A DNA stretch of 64,000 bases from Paracoccus acridae (GTDB lineage Bacteria; Pseudomonadota; Alphaproteobacteria; Rhodobacterales; Rhodobacteraceae). The notes below the pieces were generated by a model, which searched no databases, was not told where the DNA came from, and saw only the letters and a program-made list of their open reading frames with translations. The stretch spans positions 1-64,000 of the forward strand of contig NZ_BMIV01000011.1 of NCBI RefSeq assembly GCF_014642735.1, in the 5' to 3' direction. Within the stretch, counting starts at the first letter, position 1. Each line of letters begins with the position of its first letter. Below, piece by piece: positions 34,865 through 43,072 of this stretch. The position numbers and the translations under genes were made by a program.

Positions 34865-35568
34865 AGGATCAGCGTTGGGGCTATCGAACGCGTCTTCGCG
34901 CGGCAAAGATCGACCAGCTTGCCGATCGTCGCCCGGTGCAGCGCCTCCGCAGGGGTGGACACGCCGGCCGCCAAGATCGCCGGAGTTTCTGCCGGAAGTC
35001 CATGCGCAATCAGATGGGCAGCAAAGGCCGGAAAGGTGGCGCGCGCCATGTAGACGGCCGTTACCGCATGCGGGTCGGCCAGTGCGGCCCAGTTCAGATC
35101 GCCAGGCAGACCACCGGTAACATCATGCCCGGTCACGAACTGCACCCGTCGCGCGGTCAGGCGCCGGGTCAGCGGGATGCCCGCAGCTGCAGCGGCCGCA
35201 GCCGGAGCCGTCACGCCAGGAATGACCTCGTAGCCAATCGTAGCGGTGTCAAGAGCCGCGACCTCTTCCTCCAGACGCCCGAACATGCCCGCATCGCCGG
35301 ATTTCAGCCGCACCACGCGGGCGCCCGCCGCCGCGTGAACCACCAGCAGGCGGTTGATGTCATCCTGCCGGGCTGAAGCCCGGCCTGCGCGCTTGCCGAC
35401 CGGGATCAACTCGGCGTTCCTCGCGGCGAGTTCGAGGATCGGCCCCGAGGAAAGGTCATCGTAAAGCACGACCTCAGCCGCCTGCAGGCGCTTCATGGCC
35501 TTGACGGTCAGAAGCTCGGGATCGCCTGGGCCCGAGGACACGAAGCTGACAAAGCCCGCCGCTCTCAT
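34822..35568 (-). CDS. cobA: Uroporphyrinogen-III C-methyltransferase CobA
   Basis: A 248-residue SUMT that makes precorrin-2, the entry step to cobalamin. FVSSGPGDPELLTVKAMKRL and VVLYDDLSSG are at the N-terminus, VVRLKSGDAGMFGRLEEEVA near residue 85, and VIPGVTAPAAAAAAAGIPLT near 115. It lacks the siroheme (CysG) dehydrogenase/chelatase domain, so it is the dedicated cobalamin type. Start overlaps the cobB stop (ATGA). It is the last gene of the riboswitch-2 operon, although it catalyses the first step. Confidence 0.92.
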   Translation of the reverse strand: MRAAGFVSFVSSGPGDPELLTVKAMKRLQAAEVVLYDDLSSGPILELAARNAELIPVGKRAGRASARQDDINRLLVVHAAAGARVVRLKSGDAGMFGRLEEEVAALDTATIGYEVIPGVTAPAAAAAAAGIPLTRRLTARRVQFVTGHDVTGGLPGDLNWAALADPHAVTAVYMARATFPAFAAHLIAHGLPAETPAILAAGVSTPAEALHRATIGKLVDLCRAKTRSIAPTLILYGALAEEVSRRSR

Positions 35569-36872
35569 GACGCCTCCGAGATCAGGTGAAAGAAGGTGCC
35601 GGTGACGTTTCCCCGACGAGAGCCTGTTTCCGGGACAGCATTGCCTTCCGCATCGAAGACCTCGGCCAAGGGCGCATCGGGCTGCGCGAGGATGGTGGAA
35701 TAGTGGAATTCATGGCCAAGCAGCCTCTGGCCGCGGCCCTGGCCTGGCAGGGGGGAAAGGAGCCTCGCCTGTCGGTATCCCAAGTGCATTCGGCGGCTCG
35801 CATAGCTCGTTTCCAGACCCAGCAGCCCCGCCATCCGGTGGATCTGTCCCCCTTCATCCGTCAGGGCTTCCCCCAGGACCATGTATCCGCCGCATTCCCC
35901 GTGAACCGGCCCGCTCTCCGCAAACCGTCTCAAGCCGGCAAGAAAGACCTGCGCCCCGGCCAGGCGGCTCGCGTGAAGCTCCGGATAGCCCCCCGGCAGC
36001 CAGCAGCAATCGGCATCCGGTGGGGGCTCGTTGGCCAACGGAGAAAATGGCAGGATCTCGGCCCCCGCGTCCTGCCAGGCAGCGACAAGATGGGGATAGG
36101 CAAACGAAAACGCCTCGTCGCGCGCAAGGGCGATCCGCTGGGCTGGGGGGCGGATGCGTCTTGGCGGCTGCAGGGGTTTGCCGCCTGCCACCAGTGTGCG
36201 AAGAGCCACAAGATCGACATGCGCGCGCAGGAAGCCGGCATAGCCGGCGATCGCCGCATCAAGGTCCGGATGCTCGACCGCCTGGACAAGCCCGAGGTGA
36301 CGTTCGGGCAGCGTCAGATCGCCACGTCGAGGCAACGCCCCGAATACCGGTATGCCGGCGTTGTCCAGGGCCAAACGGCACAGCCGTTCGTGCCGAGGCG
36401 AGGCGACCCGGTTGAGGATGACACCTGCGACCTGCACGTCCTGGCGGAAATGCCGCAGTCCCAGCGACAGCGCCGCGACGGTTTGGGCATGGCCGGACAC
36501 GTCCATGACCACCACCACCGGCCAGCCTGTCACCGCGGCGATATCCGCCGTTGATCCATTGCCCGTGGCCCCTGCCCGGGCCACCCCGTCAAACAGCCCC
36601 ATCGAACCCTCGGCGACCGCCATCTCGCCCGGCAGCCCCAGCTGGTCGGCCAGCAACCCTGGGTCCATCGCCCAACTGTCGAGATTGCGGGAATCCTCGC
36701 CGCAGGCGGCGCGATGGAAGGCGGGGTCGATATAGTCGGGACCGCACTTGTAGGGGCGAACCTTCACCCCGTCCTCGGCAAGACAGCGCAGCAAGCCCAG
36801 CATCACTGTGGTCTTGCCCGCGCCCGAGCGGGGGGCCGAGACGATCAGCCCGGGGATCGTGGCCCGGCTCAT
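35565..36872 (-). CDS. cobB: Hydrogenobyrinate a,c-diamide synthase CobB
   Basis: A 435-residue ATP- and glutamine-dependent amidase. The N-terminal dethiobiotin-synthetase-like domain has [20 protein letters not shown]. The C-terminal type 1 glutamine amidotransferase domain has [16 protein letters not shown] with the catalytic Cys and GHEFHYSTI with the catalytic His. In the aerobic pathway it acts before cobalt insertion by CobN. Overlaps of 4 nt join it to both neighbours. Confidence 0.93.
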   Translation of the reverse strand: MSRATIPGLIVSAPRSGAGKTTVMLGLLRCLAEDGVKVRPYKCGPDYIDPAFHRAACGEDSRNLDSWAMDPGLLADQLGLPGEMAVAEGSMGLFDGVARAGATGNGSTADIAAVTGWPVVVVMDVSGHAQTVAALSLGLRHFRQDVQVAGVILNRVASPRHERLCRLALDNAGIPVFGALPRRGDLTLPERHLGLVQAVEHPDLDAAIAGYAGFLRAHVDLVALRTLVAGGKPLQPPRRIRPPAQRIALARDEAFSFAYPHLVAAWQDAGAEILPFSPLANEPPPDADCCWLPGGYPELHASRLAGAQVFLAGLRRFAESGPVHGECGGYMVLGEALTDEGGQIHRMAGLLGLETSYASRRMHLGYRQARLLSPLPGQGRGQRLLGHEFHYSTILAQPDAPLAEVFDAEGNAVPETGSRRGNVTGTFFHLISEAS

Positions 36873-37642
36873 CCCTTAACCGCATCGGCACGGCCCGCAC
36901 GGAAACGGCGGTCATAATCGGCGGCGTAGAGCCGGCTCTCGTGGAAGCCTTCAGCCGCCAAAGCGCGACCCACGAGGATCAGGGCAGTCCGCTCCATCGT
37001 CTCGCCCACGTCGGCGGCGATGGAGCGGAGCGTTCCCCGCACAATCCGCTGGTCCGGCCAGCTCGCCCGCCAGACAACGGCGGCAGGACAGTCGACGCCA
37101 TAATACGCACCGAGTTCAGCGGCGACCTCCTCCAGCCGGTGGATGGAAAGATGGATGGCCAGTGTCGCACCCGTGGCTCCGAAGGTGGCCAGCGTCTCGG
37201 TCGGGGGCATAGGCGAGGCGCGGCCAGAGATCCGGGTCAGCACCACGCTCTGGGCAATGCCCGGCAGGGTCAGTTCCGCCCCCAGGGCGGCGGCGCCTGC
37301 CGCGAAGGAAGGGACGCCCGGCGTGATGTCATAGGGGATGCCAAGCTCCCGCAGTCGGCGCAACTGCTCGCCCATGGCAGACCAGACCGACAGGTCGCCC
37401 GAGTGCAGGCGCGCCACGTCCAAGGCCTGGGCGTGGGCGGCGGCAATCTCGGCCATGATGCCGTCGAGGCTCATGGACGCGGTGTTGATGATCCGCGCCC
37501 CCTGGGGGCAGTGCCGCAGCATCTCCTCGGGGATCAGGGAACCGGCGTAAAGACAGACGGGCGAGGCCGCGATCAGGTCCCGCCCCCGCAGGGTAAGAAG
37601 GTCAGGCGCGCCGGGGCCTGCGCCGATGAAGTGAACGGTCAT
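36869..37642 (-). CDS. cobM: Precorrin-4 C11-methyltransferase CobM
   Basis: A 257-residue SAM-dependent methyltransferase. [20 protein letters not shown] is at the start, [15 protein letters not shown] near residue 40, [20 protein letters not shown] near 80 and [20 protein letters not shown] near 105, all typical of CobM/CbiF. The start at 37642 overlaps the cobE stop (ATGA), which fixes it against longer alternatives. Confidence 0.93.
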   Translation of the reverse strand: MTVHFIGAGPGAPDLLTLRGRDLIAASPVCLYAGSLIPEEMLRHCPQGARIINTASMSLDGIMAEIAAAHAQALDVARLHSGDLSVWSAMGEQLRRLRELGIPYDITPGVPSFAAGAAALGAELTLPGIAQSVVLTRISGRASPMPPTETLATFGATGATLAIHLSIHRLEEVAAELGAYYGVDCPAAVVWRASWPDQRIVRGTLRSIAADVGETMERTALILVGRALAAEGFHESRLYAADYDRRFRAGRADAVKG

Positions 37643-38022
37643 GGAACGGGCCTTTCGGACTGGGCAAGGGCGGCAGTGACGCATCCGTCGGCCGAAATCA
37701 CACGCGGCTCGACAAGGCGCGCACCGGGGCCGGCAGCGATAATGGCGCAAGCCTCGGCAAGGCTGCCGGTCCCGAAGCGAGCCAGGATGCGAGGACTGCG
37801 GGTAGGAGTGCTGACGCCCAGCAGCATCTCCTCGGGGATCAGGACGAGCCTGAAGCCGGCCGCCTGCAGGCCTGCCACGAGAGGATGGGCTTGCCGAAAG
37901 GCAGGCACGGCAAGCGTCAGCGGGGGCATGACCTGCAACTGCCGGAACAGGTCCTGCACGCCTTCAGGGGTGGCTGCTGCACGCAGACCAAGTCCGACCA
38001 CTCTCAACGTGTGACGCTCCAT
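37639..38022 (-). CDS. cobE: CobE (cobalamin biosynthesis protein, CbiG C-terminal-like)
   Basis: A 127-residue protein corresponding to the CbiG C-terminal domain, found in aerobic cob operons as CobE. Visible family features are [20 protein letters not shown] at the start, [15 protein letters not shown] in the middle and [20 protein letters not shown] toward the end. Its precise role is not well defined; it may bind corrin intermediates. The ATG at 38022 is inside the last codons of cobL, a 19-nt overlap. Confidence 0.8.
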   Translation of the reverse strand: MERHTLRVVGLGLRAAATPEGVQDLFRQLQVMPPLTLAVPAFRQAHPLVAGLQAAGFRLVLIPEEMLLGVSTPTRSPRILARFGTGSLAEACAIIAAGPGARLVEPRVISADGCVTAALAQSERPVP

Positions 38023-39179
38023 TGCACCACCGGATAGCTGGCCTTCCAACCGCGCCTGCTGCCCAGTGGCGCCGCTTGCGACAGCTCGATCCGAAGAAGC
38101 GTGCCCCTCAGCCGCGCTTGCGCACCGGCAAGCAGGCTTTCGGTTTCCAGCGTGACGCCATGGGCGACGATGCGGGTATTGGCGGGAAGGATTGCCCACA
38201 AGGCGTCGAGCAGCGGAGCGTCCAGACCGCCGCCGATGAAGACGGCATCGGGCGCGGGAAGGCTCGGCAGAAGCGCCAGCGCTCGACCCTCACGTATCTC
38301 GAAATGCGGCACCCCGAGGGAGCGGGCGTTGGCACGCGCCCTTGCCGCGCGGATCGGGTCGCGCTCAACCCCGATGGCGCGGTTGCGGGGATGGGACAGA
38401 AGCCACTCGATCCCCACCGAGCCGCTGCCTGTGCCAAGATCCCACAGCAGTTCGCCGGGATGGGGCGCAAGCGCGGAAAGAGCCAGGGCGCGCACCGGGC
38501 GCTTTGTTATCTGGCCATCATGATCGAAAAGATCATCCTCCAGACCCGAGGAATGCGGTAATCCCTTCCCACCCCGGACCTCGACGGCACAGGCGACAAG
38601 GTTCTCGCATTGCGGCAGCGCCTCCTGGGCGAGATATCGGCGGACACGCTCTCTGGGGCCACCCAGATGTTCCAGCACGTGCAGCGTGGAGGCGCCAAAG
38701 CCGAGCGAGGTCAGGTAACCCGCCAAGGATGCGGGCGCTGATCCATCCCTCAGGGTGACGATCAGCCTTGCACCGTCGGATAAGTGTCGGCGCAGCTTCT
38801 CGACCGGTGCGGCGTGGAGGCCGAGGCACAGAACCTCCTCCAGGCGCCAGCCGAGGCTCGCGGCGGCCAGGGACTGCACAGAGAGGGCGGGATAGGCGCG
38901 CCATTCCCCGGGTTGCAGTTCCTGCGCAAGGCTGCCGCCCGCGCCGTGCCAGAAGGGATCACCGGAAACCAGCGCGACCACCCGCTTGCCGCGCAACGTC
39001 AGCAGGGGCACCAGCGAAAACGGGACGGGCCAAGGGGATTTGGAGGGATGGTCCACCATCGCCAGGTGGCGCGGACTGCCGAAGACGACTTCGGCCCGTT
39101 CCAGCGCATCACGGCTTGCCTCGGACAGATCCTTCAGGCCATTTTCCCCAATGCCGATGATCGATAGCCACTCAGCCAT
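38004..39179 (-). CDS. cobL: Precorrin-6Y C5,15-methyltransferase (decarboxylating) CobL
   Basis: A 391-residue fusion of a CbiE-like methyltransferase (about 1-200) and a CbiT-like class I methyltransferase with decarboxylation (about 205-391). LSIIGIGENGLKDLSEASRD opens the first domain, ALVSGDPFWHGAGGSLAQEL follows, and LLWDLGTGSGSVGIEWLLSH is the SAM site of the second. The start at 39179 lies inside the 5' end of the divergent cobK gene, so the two coding regions overlap head to head by about 23 nt. Confidence 0.92.
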   Translation of the reverse strand: MAEWLSIIGIGENGLKDLSEASRDALERAEVVFGSPRHLAMVDHPSKSPWPVPFSLVPLLTLRGKRVVALVSGDPFWHGAGGSLAQELQPGEWRAYPALSVQSLAAASLGWRLEEVLCLGLHAAPVEKLRRHLSDGARLIVTLRDGSAPASLAGYLTSLGFGASTLHVLEHLGGPRERVRRYLAQEALPQCENLVACAVEVRGGKGLPHSSGLEDDLFDHDGQITKRPVRALALSALAPHPGELLWDLGTGSGSVGIEWLLSHPRNRAIGVERDPIRAARARANARSLGVPHFEIREGRALALLPSLPAPDAVFIGGGLDAPLLDALWAILPANTRIVAHGVTLETESLLAGAQARLRGTLLRIELSQAAPLGSRRGWKASYPVVQWSVTR

Positions 39180-39921
39180 TCCGCCCACCCTCATCCTGGG
39201 CGGCACCACCGAGGCGAGCCACCTTGCGCAGGCCGTGGCCGATGCGGGCCTGCCCGCGATTCTGTCTTATGCCGGACGGGTGGCAAGCCCCCGTTCGCAG
39301 CCGGTGCCCATCCGCAGCGGCGGCTTCGGCGGGACCGACGGGCTTGCCGCCTTCCTGAGGGTGAACGGCATCGGTCAGGTGGTGGATGCGACCCATCCCT
39401 TTGCCGCCCGGATCAGCCGCAACGCCGCGCTCGCCTGTGCCGCCGCCGGGATGCCGCTCTGCGCGCTTGAGCGGGCGCCCTGGATGGCCCAGGCGGGCGA
39501 CGACTGGACCCGTGTCCCGGACATCGAAGGAGCCGTGGCCCAGTTGGACGGTCCCGCCAAACGGGTGTTCCTGGCGATCGGGCGACAGCATCTCGCCAGC
39601 TTTGCCCATCTCGGGCAGCATCGTTTCTTGACCCGGACGGTCGATGCGCCCGCCGCAGACTTTCCCCTGCCGGACGCCGAAGTGATCGTCGCGCGCGGCC
39701 CCTTCAGGGTTGAGAACGACATGGAGCTGATGCGCGCGCATGGCACCGAACTGCTGGTCGCCAAGAACGCGGGCGGGGCTGGAGCCGAGGCGAAAATCCT
39801 TGCTGCCCGGGCACTCGCCGTCCCGGTCATCATGATTGACCGGCCGGAACTGCCCGACCGCCCCCTGCGCCGGACCGTGGCCGAGATCATGGACTGGCTT
39901 CATGCCCGCCTCGGCGTATAG
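39157..39921 (+). CDS. cobK: Precorrin-6A reductase CobK
   Basis: A 254-residue NADPH-dependent reductase of the C18-C19 double bond. PTLILGGTTEASHLAQAVAD near residue 10 is the nucleotide-binding start. VVDATHPFAARISRNAALAC and LERAPWMAQAGDDW follow, and KNAGGAGAEAKILAARAL lies near the end. It lies on the plus strand inside an otherwise minus-strand operon, overlapping the cobL start on its left and the cobJ stop on its right (22 nt). An ATG at 39151 is equally possible as start. Confidence 0.9.
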   Translation: MIDSHSAIPPTLILGGTTEASHLAQAVADAGLPAILSYAGRVASPRSQPVPIRSGGFGGTDGLAAFLRVNGIGQVVDATHPFAARISRNAALACAAAGMPLCALERAPWMAQAGDDWTRVPDIEGAVAQLDGPAKRVFLAIGRQHLASFAHLGQHRFLTRTVDAPAADFPLPDAEVIVARGPFRVENDMELMRAHGTELLVAKNAGGAGAEAKILAARALAVPVIMIDRPELPDRPLRRTVAEIMDWLHARLGV

Positions 39922-40634
39922 ACGAAACGCCCGATGCGGCGCGTGGCTGACGAGCCGAGGATGACCAACGTGCGCATGTCCGCCATCTCGGGGCGCGCCT
40001 CTTGAAGAGGCACCACATGAATCTCTTGCTGGGGGGTCGTGACCGCACGGGCGAAGATCATCAGGCGGTCAGGTTCGACCTGGTCATTCAGCAGATCCAG
40101 CAGAGATGCGAACTGATGCGGGCGCGAGGCCGAACGCGGATTGTAGAAGGCCATCACGAAGTCGGCCTCCAACGCCAGGTGCACCCGCCTGAGCACCAGA
40201 TCAAAGGGCTTTAGGTTGTCCGACAGGTTGATGGCGCAGAAGTCATGACCCAAGGGCGCGCCGGCTGCGGCAGCGGCAGCCAGCATGGCTGTGATGCCTG
40301 GCAGGACGCGGATGTCCAGGTCCCGCCAAGGGGCGGGGCCGCTCTCGACGGCCTCGAAGACCGCCGAGGCCATGGCAAAGACACCGGGATCGCCCGATGA
40401 TACGATCACGGCGTGGTTTCCTTGTGCCGCAAGCTCCAGCGCGTGCCGGGCGCGGTCAAGCTCGACCCGGTTGTCGGAAGGATGCAGGCGCAGGCCGTCG
40501 CGCGGGGAAATGCGGGACACATAGGGAATATAGCCGATGACGTCGGTTGCCCGATCCAGCGCCTCCAAAACCTCGGGCGTGACCATCCCCTCGGCGCCGG
40601 GACCAAGACCGGCGATAACAAGAGAGCCCGTCAC
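39900..40634 (-). CDS. cobJ: Precorrin-3B C17-methyltransferase CobJ
   Basis: A 244-residue SAM-dependent methyltransferase responsible for ring contraction. It begins TGSLVIAGLGPGAEGMVTPE and has AVIVSSGDPGVFAMASAVFE near residue 75, VLPGITAMLAAAAAAGAPLG near 110 and GHDFCAINLSDNLKPFD after it. The start is a GTG at 40634 that overlaps the cobI stop (GTGA). Fits the usual length of single-domain CobJ. Confidence 0.92.
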   Translation of the reverse strand: MTGSLVIAGLGPGAEGMVTPEVLEALDRATDVIGYIPYVSRISPRDGLRLHPSDNRVELDRARHALELAAQGNHAVIVSSGDPGVFAMASAVFEAVESGPAPWRDLDIRVLPGITAMLAAAAAAGAPLGHDFCAINLSDNLKPFDLVLRRVHLALEADFVMAFYNPRSASRPHQFASLLDLLNDQVEPDRLMIFARAVTTPQQEIHVVPLQEARPEMADMRTLVILGSSATRRIGRFVYTPRRA

Positions 40635-41347
40635 GGCCTGCGTCCTTGTCCATGAACCAGCACGATCGAAAAGTAGGGCACCGGCCCTTCGACTTCCGAC
40701 AACATGCGAACCCGCTCCTCGGCCATGGTGCCGTGCTCGACCAGCCATGCCTGATCCGCCCTGCCCGCAGCCTGCAGAGCTGCGCGCAGGCGTGGCAGGT
40801 TGCGGCCGATCTTCATGACAACCAAGGCATCGGTGTCGCGGATACGCCGCGCCAGTTCGCCTTCAGGCAAGGTCGCGGGCAGAACCGTAAGGATGTCATC
40901 TCCCCAGGTGATCGGAAGGCCCGTGGCGGTCCAGCAACCGGCCATGCCGGGAATGCCCGGCACCACCTCCACACGCTCGCGCGGCAGGCGGGCATAAAGA
41001 TGCATGAACGAACCGTAGAAGAAGGGATCTCCCTCGCACAGCACGACCACGTCCTCATCCTCGGACTGTCGCAGAAGCTCAGCCGTCCAATGCTCGTAAA
41101 AACCTGCAAGCGCGGCGTTGTAGCGCGGGTCCGAAACGGGGATCTCGGTGGTTACGGGATACTCCATCGCGATCTCGACCGCCTGTGACGGAAGGAGCCC
41201 CTCGACAAGCCTGCGCGCCACGCCCATGGCGCCCGCCTTGCGGAAGAATGCCACGCGCCGCGCACGTGTCAGATAGCGATGGGCCTTGACGCTCATCAGC
41301 TCGGGGTCGCCGGGACCGAGGCCGATGCATATGATCTTGCCGGTCAT
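40631..41347 (-). CDS. cobI: Precorrin-2 C20-methyltransferase CobI
   Basis: A 238-residue SAM-dependent methyltransferase that makes precorrin-3A. MTGKIICIGLGPGDPELMSV opens the protein. VVLCEGDPFFYGSFMHLYAR near residue 95, VVPGIPGMAGCWTATGLPIT near 120 and DALVVMKIGRNLPRL near 165 are CobI/CbiL features. The ATG at 41347 comes 2 nt after the cobH stop. Confidence 0.93.
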   Translation of the reverse strand: MTGKIICIGLGPGDPELMSVKAHRYLTRARRVAFFRKAGAMGVARRLVEGLLPSQAVEIAMEYPVTTEIPVSDPRYNAALAGFYEHWTAELLRQSEDEDVVVLCEGDPFFYGSFMHLYARLPRERVEVVPGIPGMAGCWTATGLPITWGDDILTVLPATLPEGELARRIRDTDALVVMKIGRNLPRLRAALQAAGRADQAWLVEHGTMAEERVRMLSEVEGPVPYFSIVLVHGQGRRP

Positions 41348-41349
41348 GC

Positions 41350-41979
41350 CTACTCCCGCGCCGAGGCGAGCGCGTTGACCGCAGCCACCGTCATGGCCGA
41401 GCCGCCCGGACGCCCCTCGACGACGCACCACGGCACGGGGTTGTCCTGGATCAGCGCGGCCTTGGACTCCGCCGCGCCAACGAAACCCACAGGGCAGCCG
41501 ATGATGGCGGCCGGACGGGGAAAGTCCGGCTCGGCCAGCCGGTTGAGAAGGTGGAACAAGGCAGTCGGCGCATTGCCGATGGCCACGACCGCGCCCTGCA
41601 GATGCGGTCGCCACAGCTCGATGGCCGCCGCCGAGCGTGTATTGCCCAACTCAAGCGCAAGGGCAGGCACGCGCGGATCCTGCAGGGTGCAGATGACCTG
41701 ATTGTCCGCAGGCAGACGCGCCCGGGTCACCCCTTCTGACACCATGCGCACATCGCAGAGAATGGGCGCGCCCTCCTGCAACGCCTGACGCGCCGCCCGG
41801 GCGAAACCGGGGGAAAAGCGGATCAGGGACGCCAGCTCCACCATGCCCGCAGCATGGATCATGCGGACTGCGACAACCTCCTCCTCCGGCGAAAAGCGGG
41901 CCAGGTCCGCCTCGGCGCGGATGGTGGCGAAAGATGCGCGGTAGATGGCCGCGCCATCAGTTTCATAGCTATGAGCCAA
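41350..41979 (-). CDS. cobH: Precorrin-8X methylmutase CobH
   Basis: A 209-residue mutase that moves a methyl group from C11 to C12 to give hydrogenobyrinate. VRMIHAAGMVELASLIRFSP carries the conserved His near residue 43. APILCDVRMVSEGVTRARLP and IGCPVGFVGAAESKAALIQD follow, the latter being the C-terminal substrate loop. Overlaps the cobG stop by 11 nt. Confidence 0.93.
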   Translation of the reverse strand: MAHSYETDGAAIYRASFATIRAEADLARFSPEEEVVAVRMIHAAGMVELASLIRFSPGFARAARQALQEGAPILCDVRMVSEGVTRARLPADNQVICTLQDPRVPALALELGNTRSAAAIELWRPHLQGAVVAIGNAPTALFHLLNRLAEPDFPRPAAIIGCPVGFVGAAESKAALIQDNPVPWCVVEGRPGGSAMTVAAVNALASARE

Positions 41980-43072
41980 GATGGCCTCTCATCATATCTG
42001 GAATGTCTATTCCGGTCAGTCCGCACAGAGCGGGCTTTCCCCCTGCGGGACCATTGAGGACCAGGTCGAAGCGCCCCTCGCGCCCTGTCAGGGTGACATG
42101 CGCCGGCGCGGGATGGGCGCAGCCCTTTCCACAGCCCGACACATGCAGATGCCGCCCTTCTGGCACAATGGCGGCGAGGTCTCGCGCCAGGGCGCGGGTC
42201 TCGACGCTGCTCGAGGCGCAGCCCGGCGCGCCGATACAGGCACTGACGCGCAGCAGCGGATGGCTGGGATCGGTCAGCCACAGCTCGCTGCGCGCATGAC
42301 CTTCGGGCAGAACCGCCCGCCAAGGCGTCAGTCGCAGGGCGCTGCCCGTGAGTTCGGCCAGGATCTGCGAGGTCACTGCCCCGAAGGGCGCGAACAGAAG
42401 CGGAGCAGCACGCAGGATCTCGTCCAGGGGTGCCTGCGGGTCGGGTGCCGCATCCGCGTGGAGGGCGGGAACAATGCCTGCGGCCACTGCCTTCGCCATC
42501 CGGGCCTGCCCGCAGGAGGCAAACCAGTTCAGCAATTCGAGGATGCGTGCCATGGCCGCCTGCGGCTCGACGCGTTCGCCCCGGGCCATTCCATCGGCAC
42601 GCAGCAGCAGATCTTTCCCGGCGCGTTCGATCCGGATATCCGCCGAGGCATCCTGCAGTGCCGGGCATTCCCCCGTGTCGATAGCAAAGCCAAACTTGGG
42701 CGGCAGATCGGGGGCGTTCAGCAACGCCTCCTCAAGTCTGCGGACAAGCTCCAGGGTTCCATCTCCCTCACGCCAGAAAGGCGTCGTCATGATGTTGCGC
42801 CTCGCTTCAACCCGAGGATCGGGATCCAGCAGGTCAAGCGCCTGCAGCCGGCGATGCACCTCGGGCAGGCTGCCTTCGCGGACGCCTCTCAACTGCAACG
42901 TCGCTCTCGATCCGAGATCAAGTTGCCCATTGCCGAAAGACTCGGAAATCCTGACCAGTCCGGTCCCTTGGTCCGGATCGAGGCGCGAACAATGCGGACG
43001 GACCCGCAGCAGCAGGCCATCGCCTGCCGGCATCGGGCGAAGCGCGCCGGGGCACCAGCCTTTGCGGGTCAT
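41969..43072 (-). CDS. cobG: Precorrin-3B synthase CobG
   Basis: A 367-residue ferredoxin-dependent nitrite/sulfite-reductase-like enzyme that uses oxygen to convert precorrin-3A to 3B. The iron-sulfur cysteines are in SACIGAPGCASSSVETR and HVSGCGKGCAHP near residues 280-325. The presence of CobG, rather than CobZ, points to the Pseudomonas-type aerobic branch. The start overlaps the cobN stop (ATGA). It is shorter than Pseudomonas CobG by my recollection, but both halves of the fold appear present. Confidence 0.88.
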   Translation of the reverse strand: MTRKGWCPGALRPMPAGDGLLLRVRPHCSRLDPDQGTGLVRISESFGNGQLDLGSRATLQLRGVREGSLPEVHRRLQALDLLDPDPRVEARRNIMTTPFWREGDGTLELVRRLEEALLNAPDLPPKFGFAIDTGECPALQDASADIRIERAGKDLLLRADGMARGERVEPQAAMARILELLNWFASCGQARMAKAVAAGIVPALHADAAPDPQAPLDEILRAAPLLFAPFGAVTSQILAELTGSALRLTPWRAVLPEGHARSELWLTDPSHPLLRVSACIGAPGCASSSVETRALARDLAAIVPEGRHLHVSGCGKGCAHPAPAHVTLTGREGRFDLVLNGPAGGKPALCGLTGIDIPDMMRGHLGS

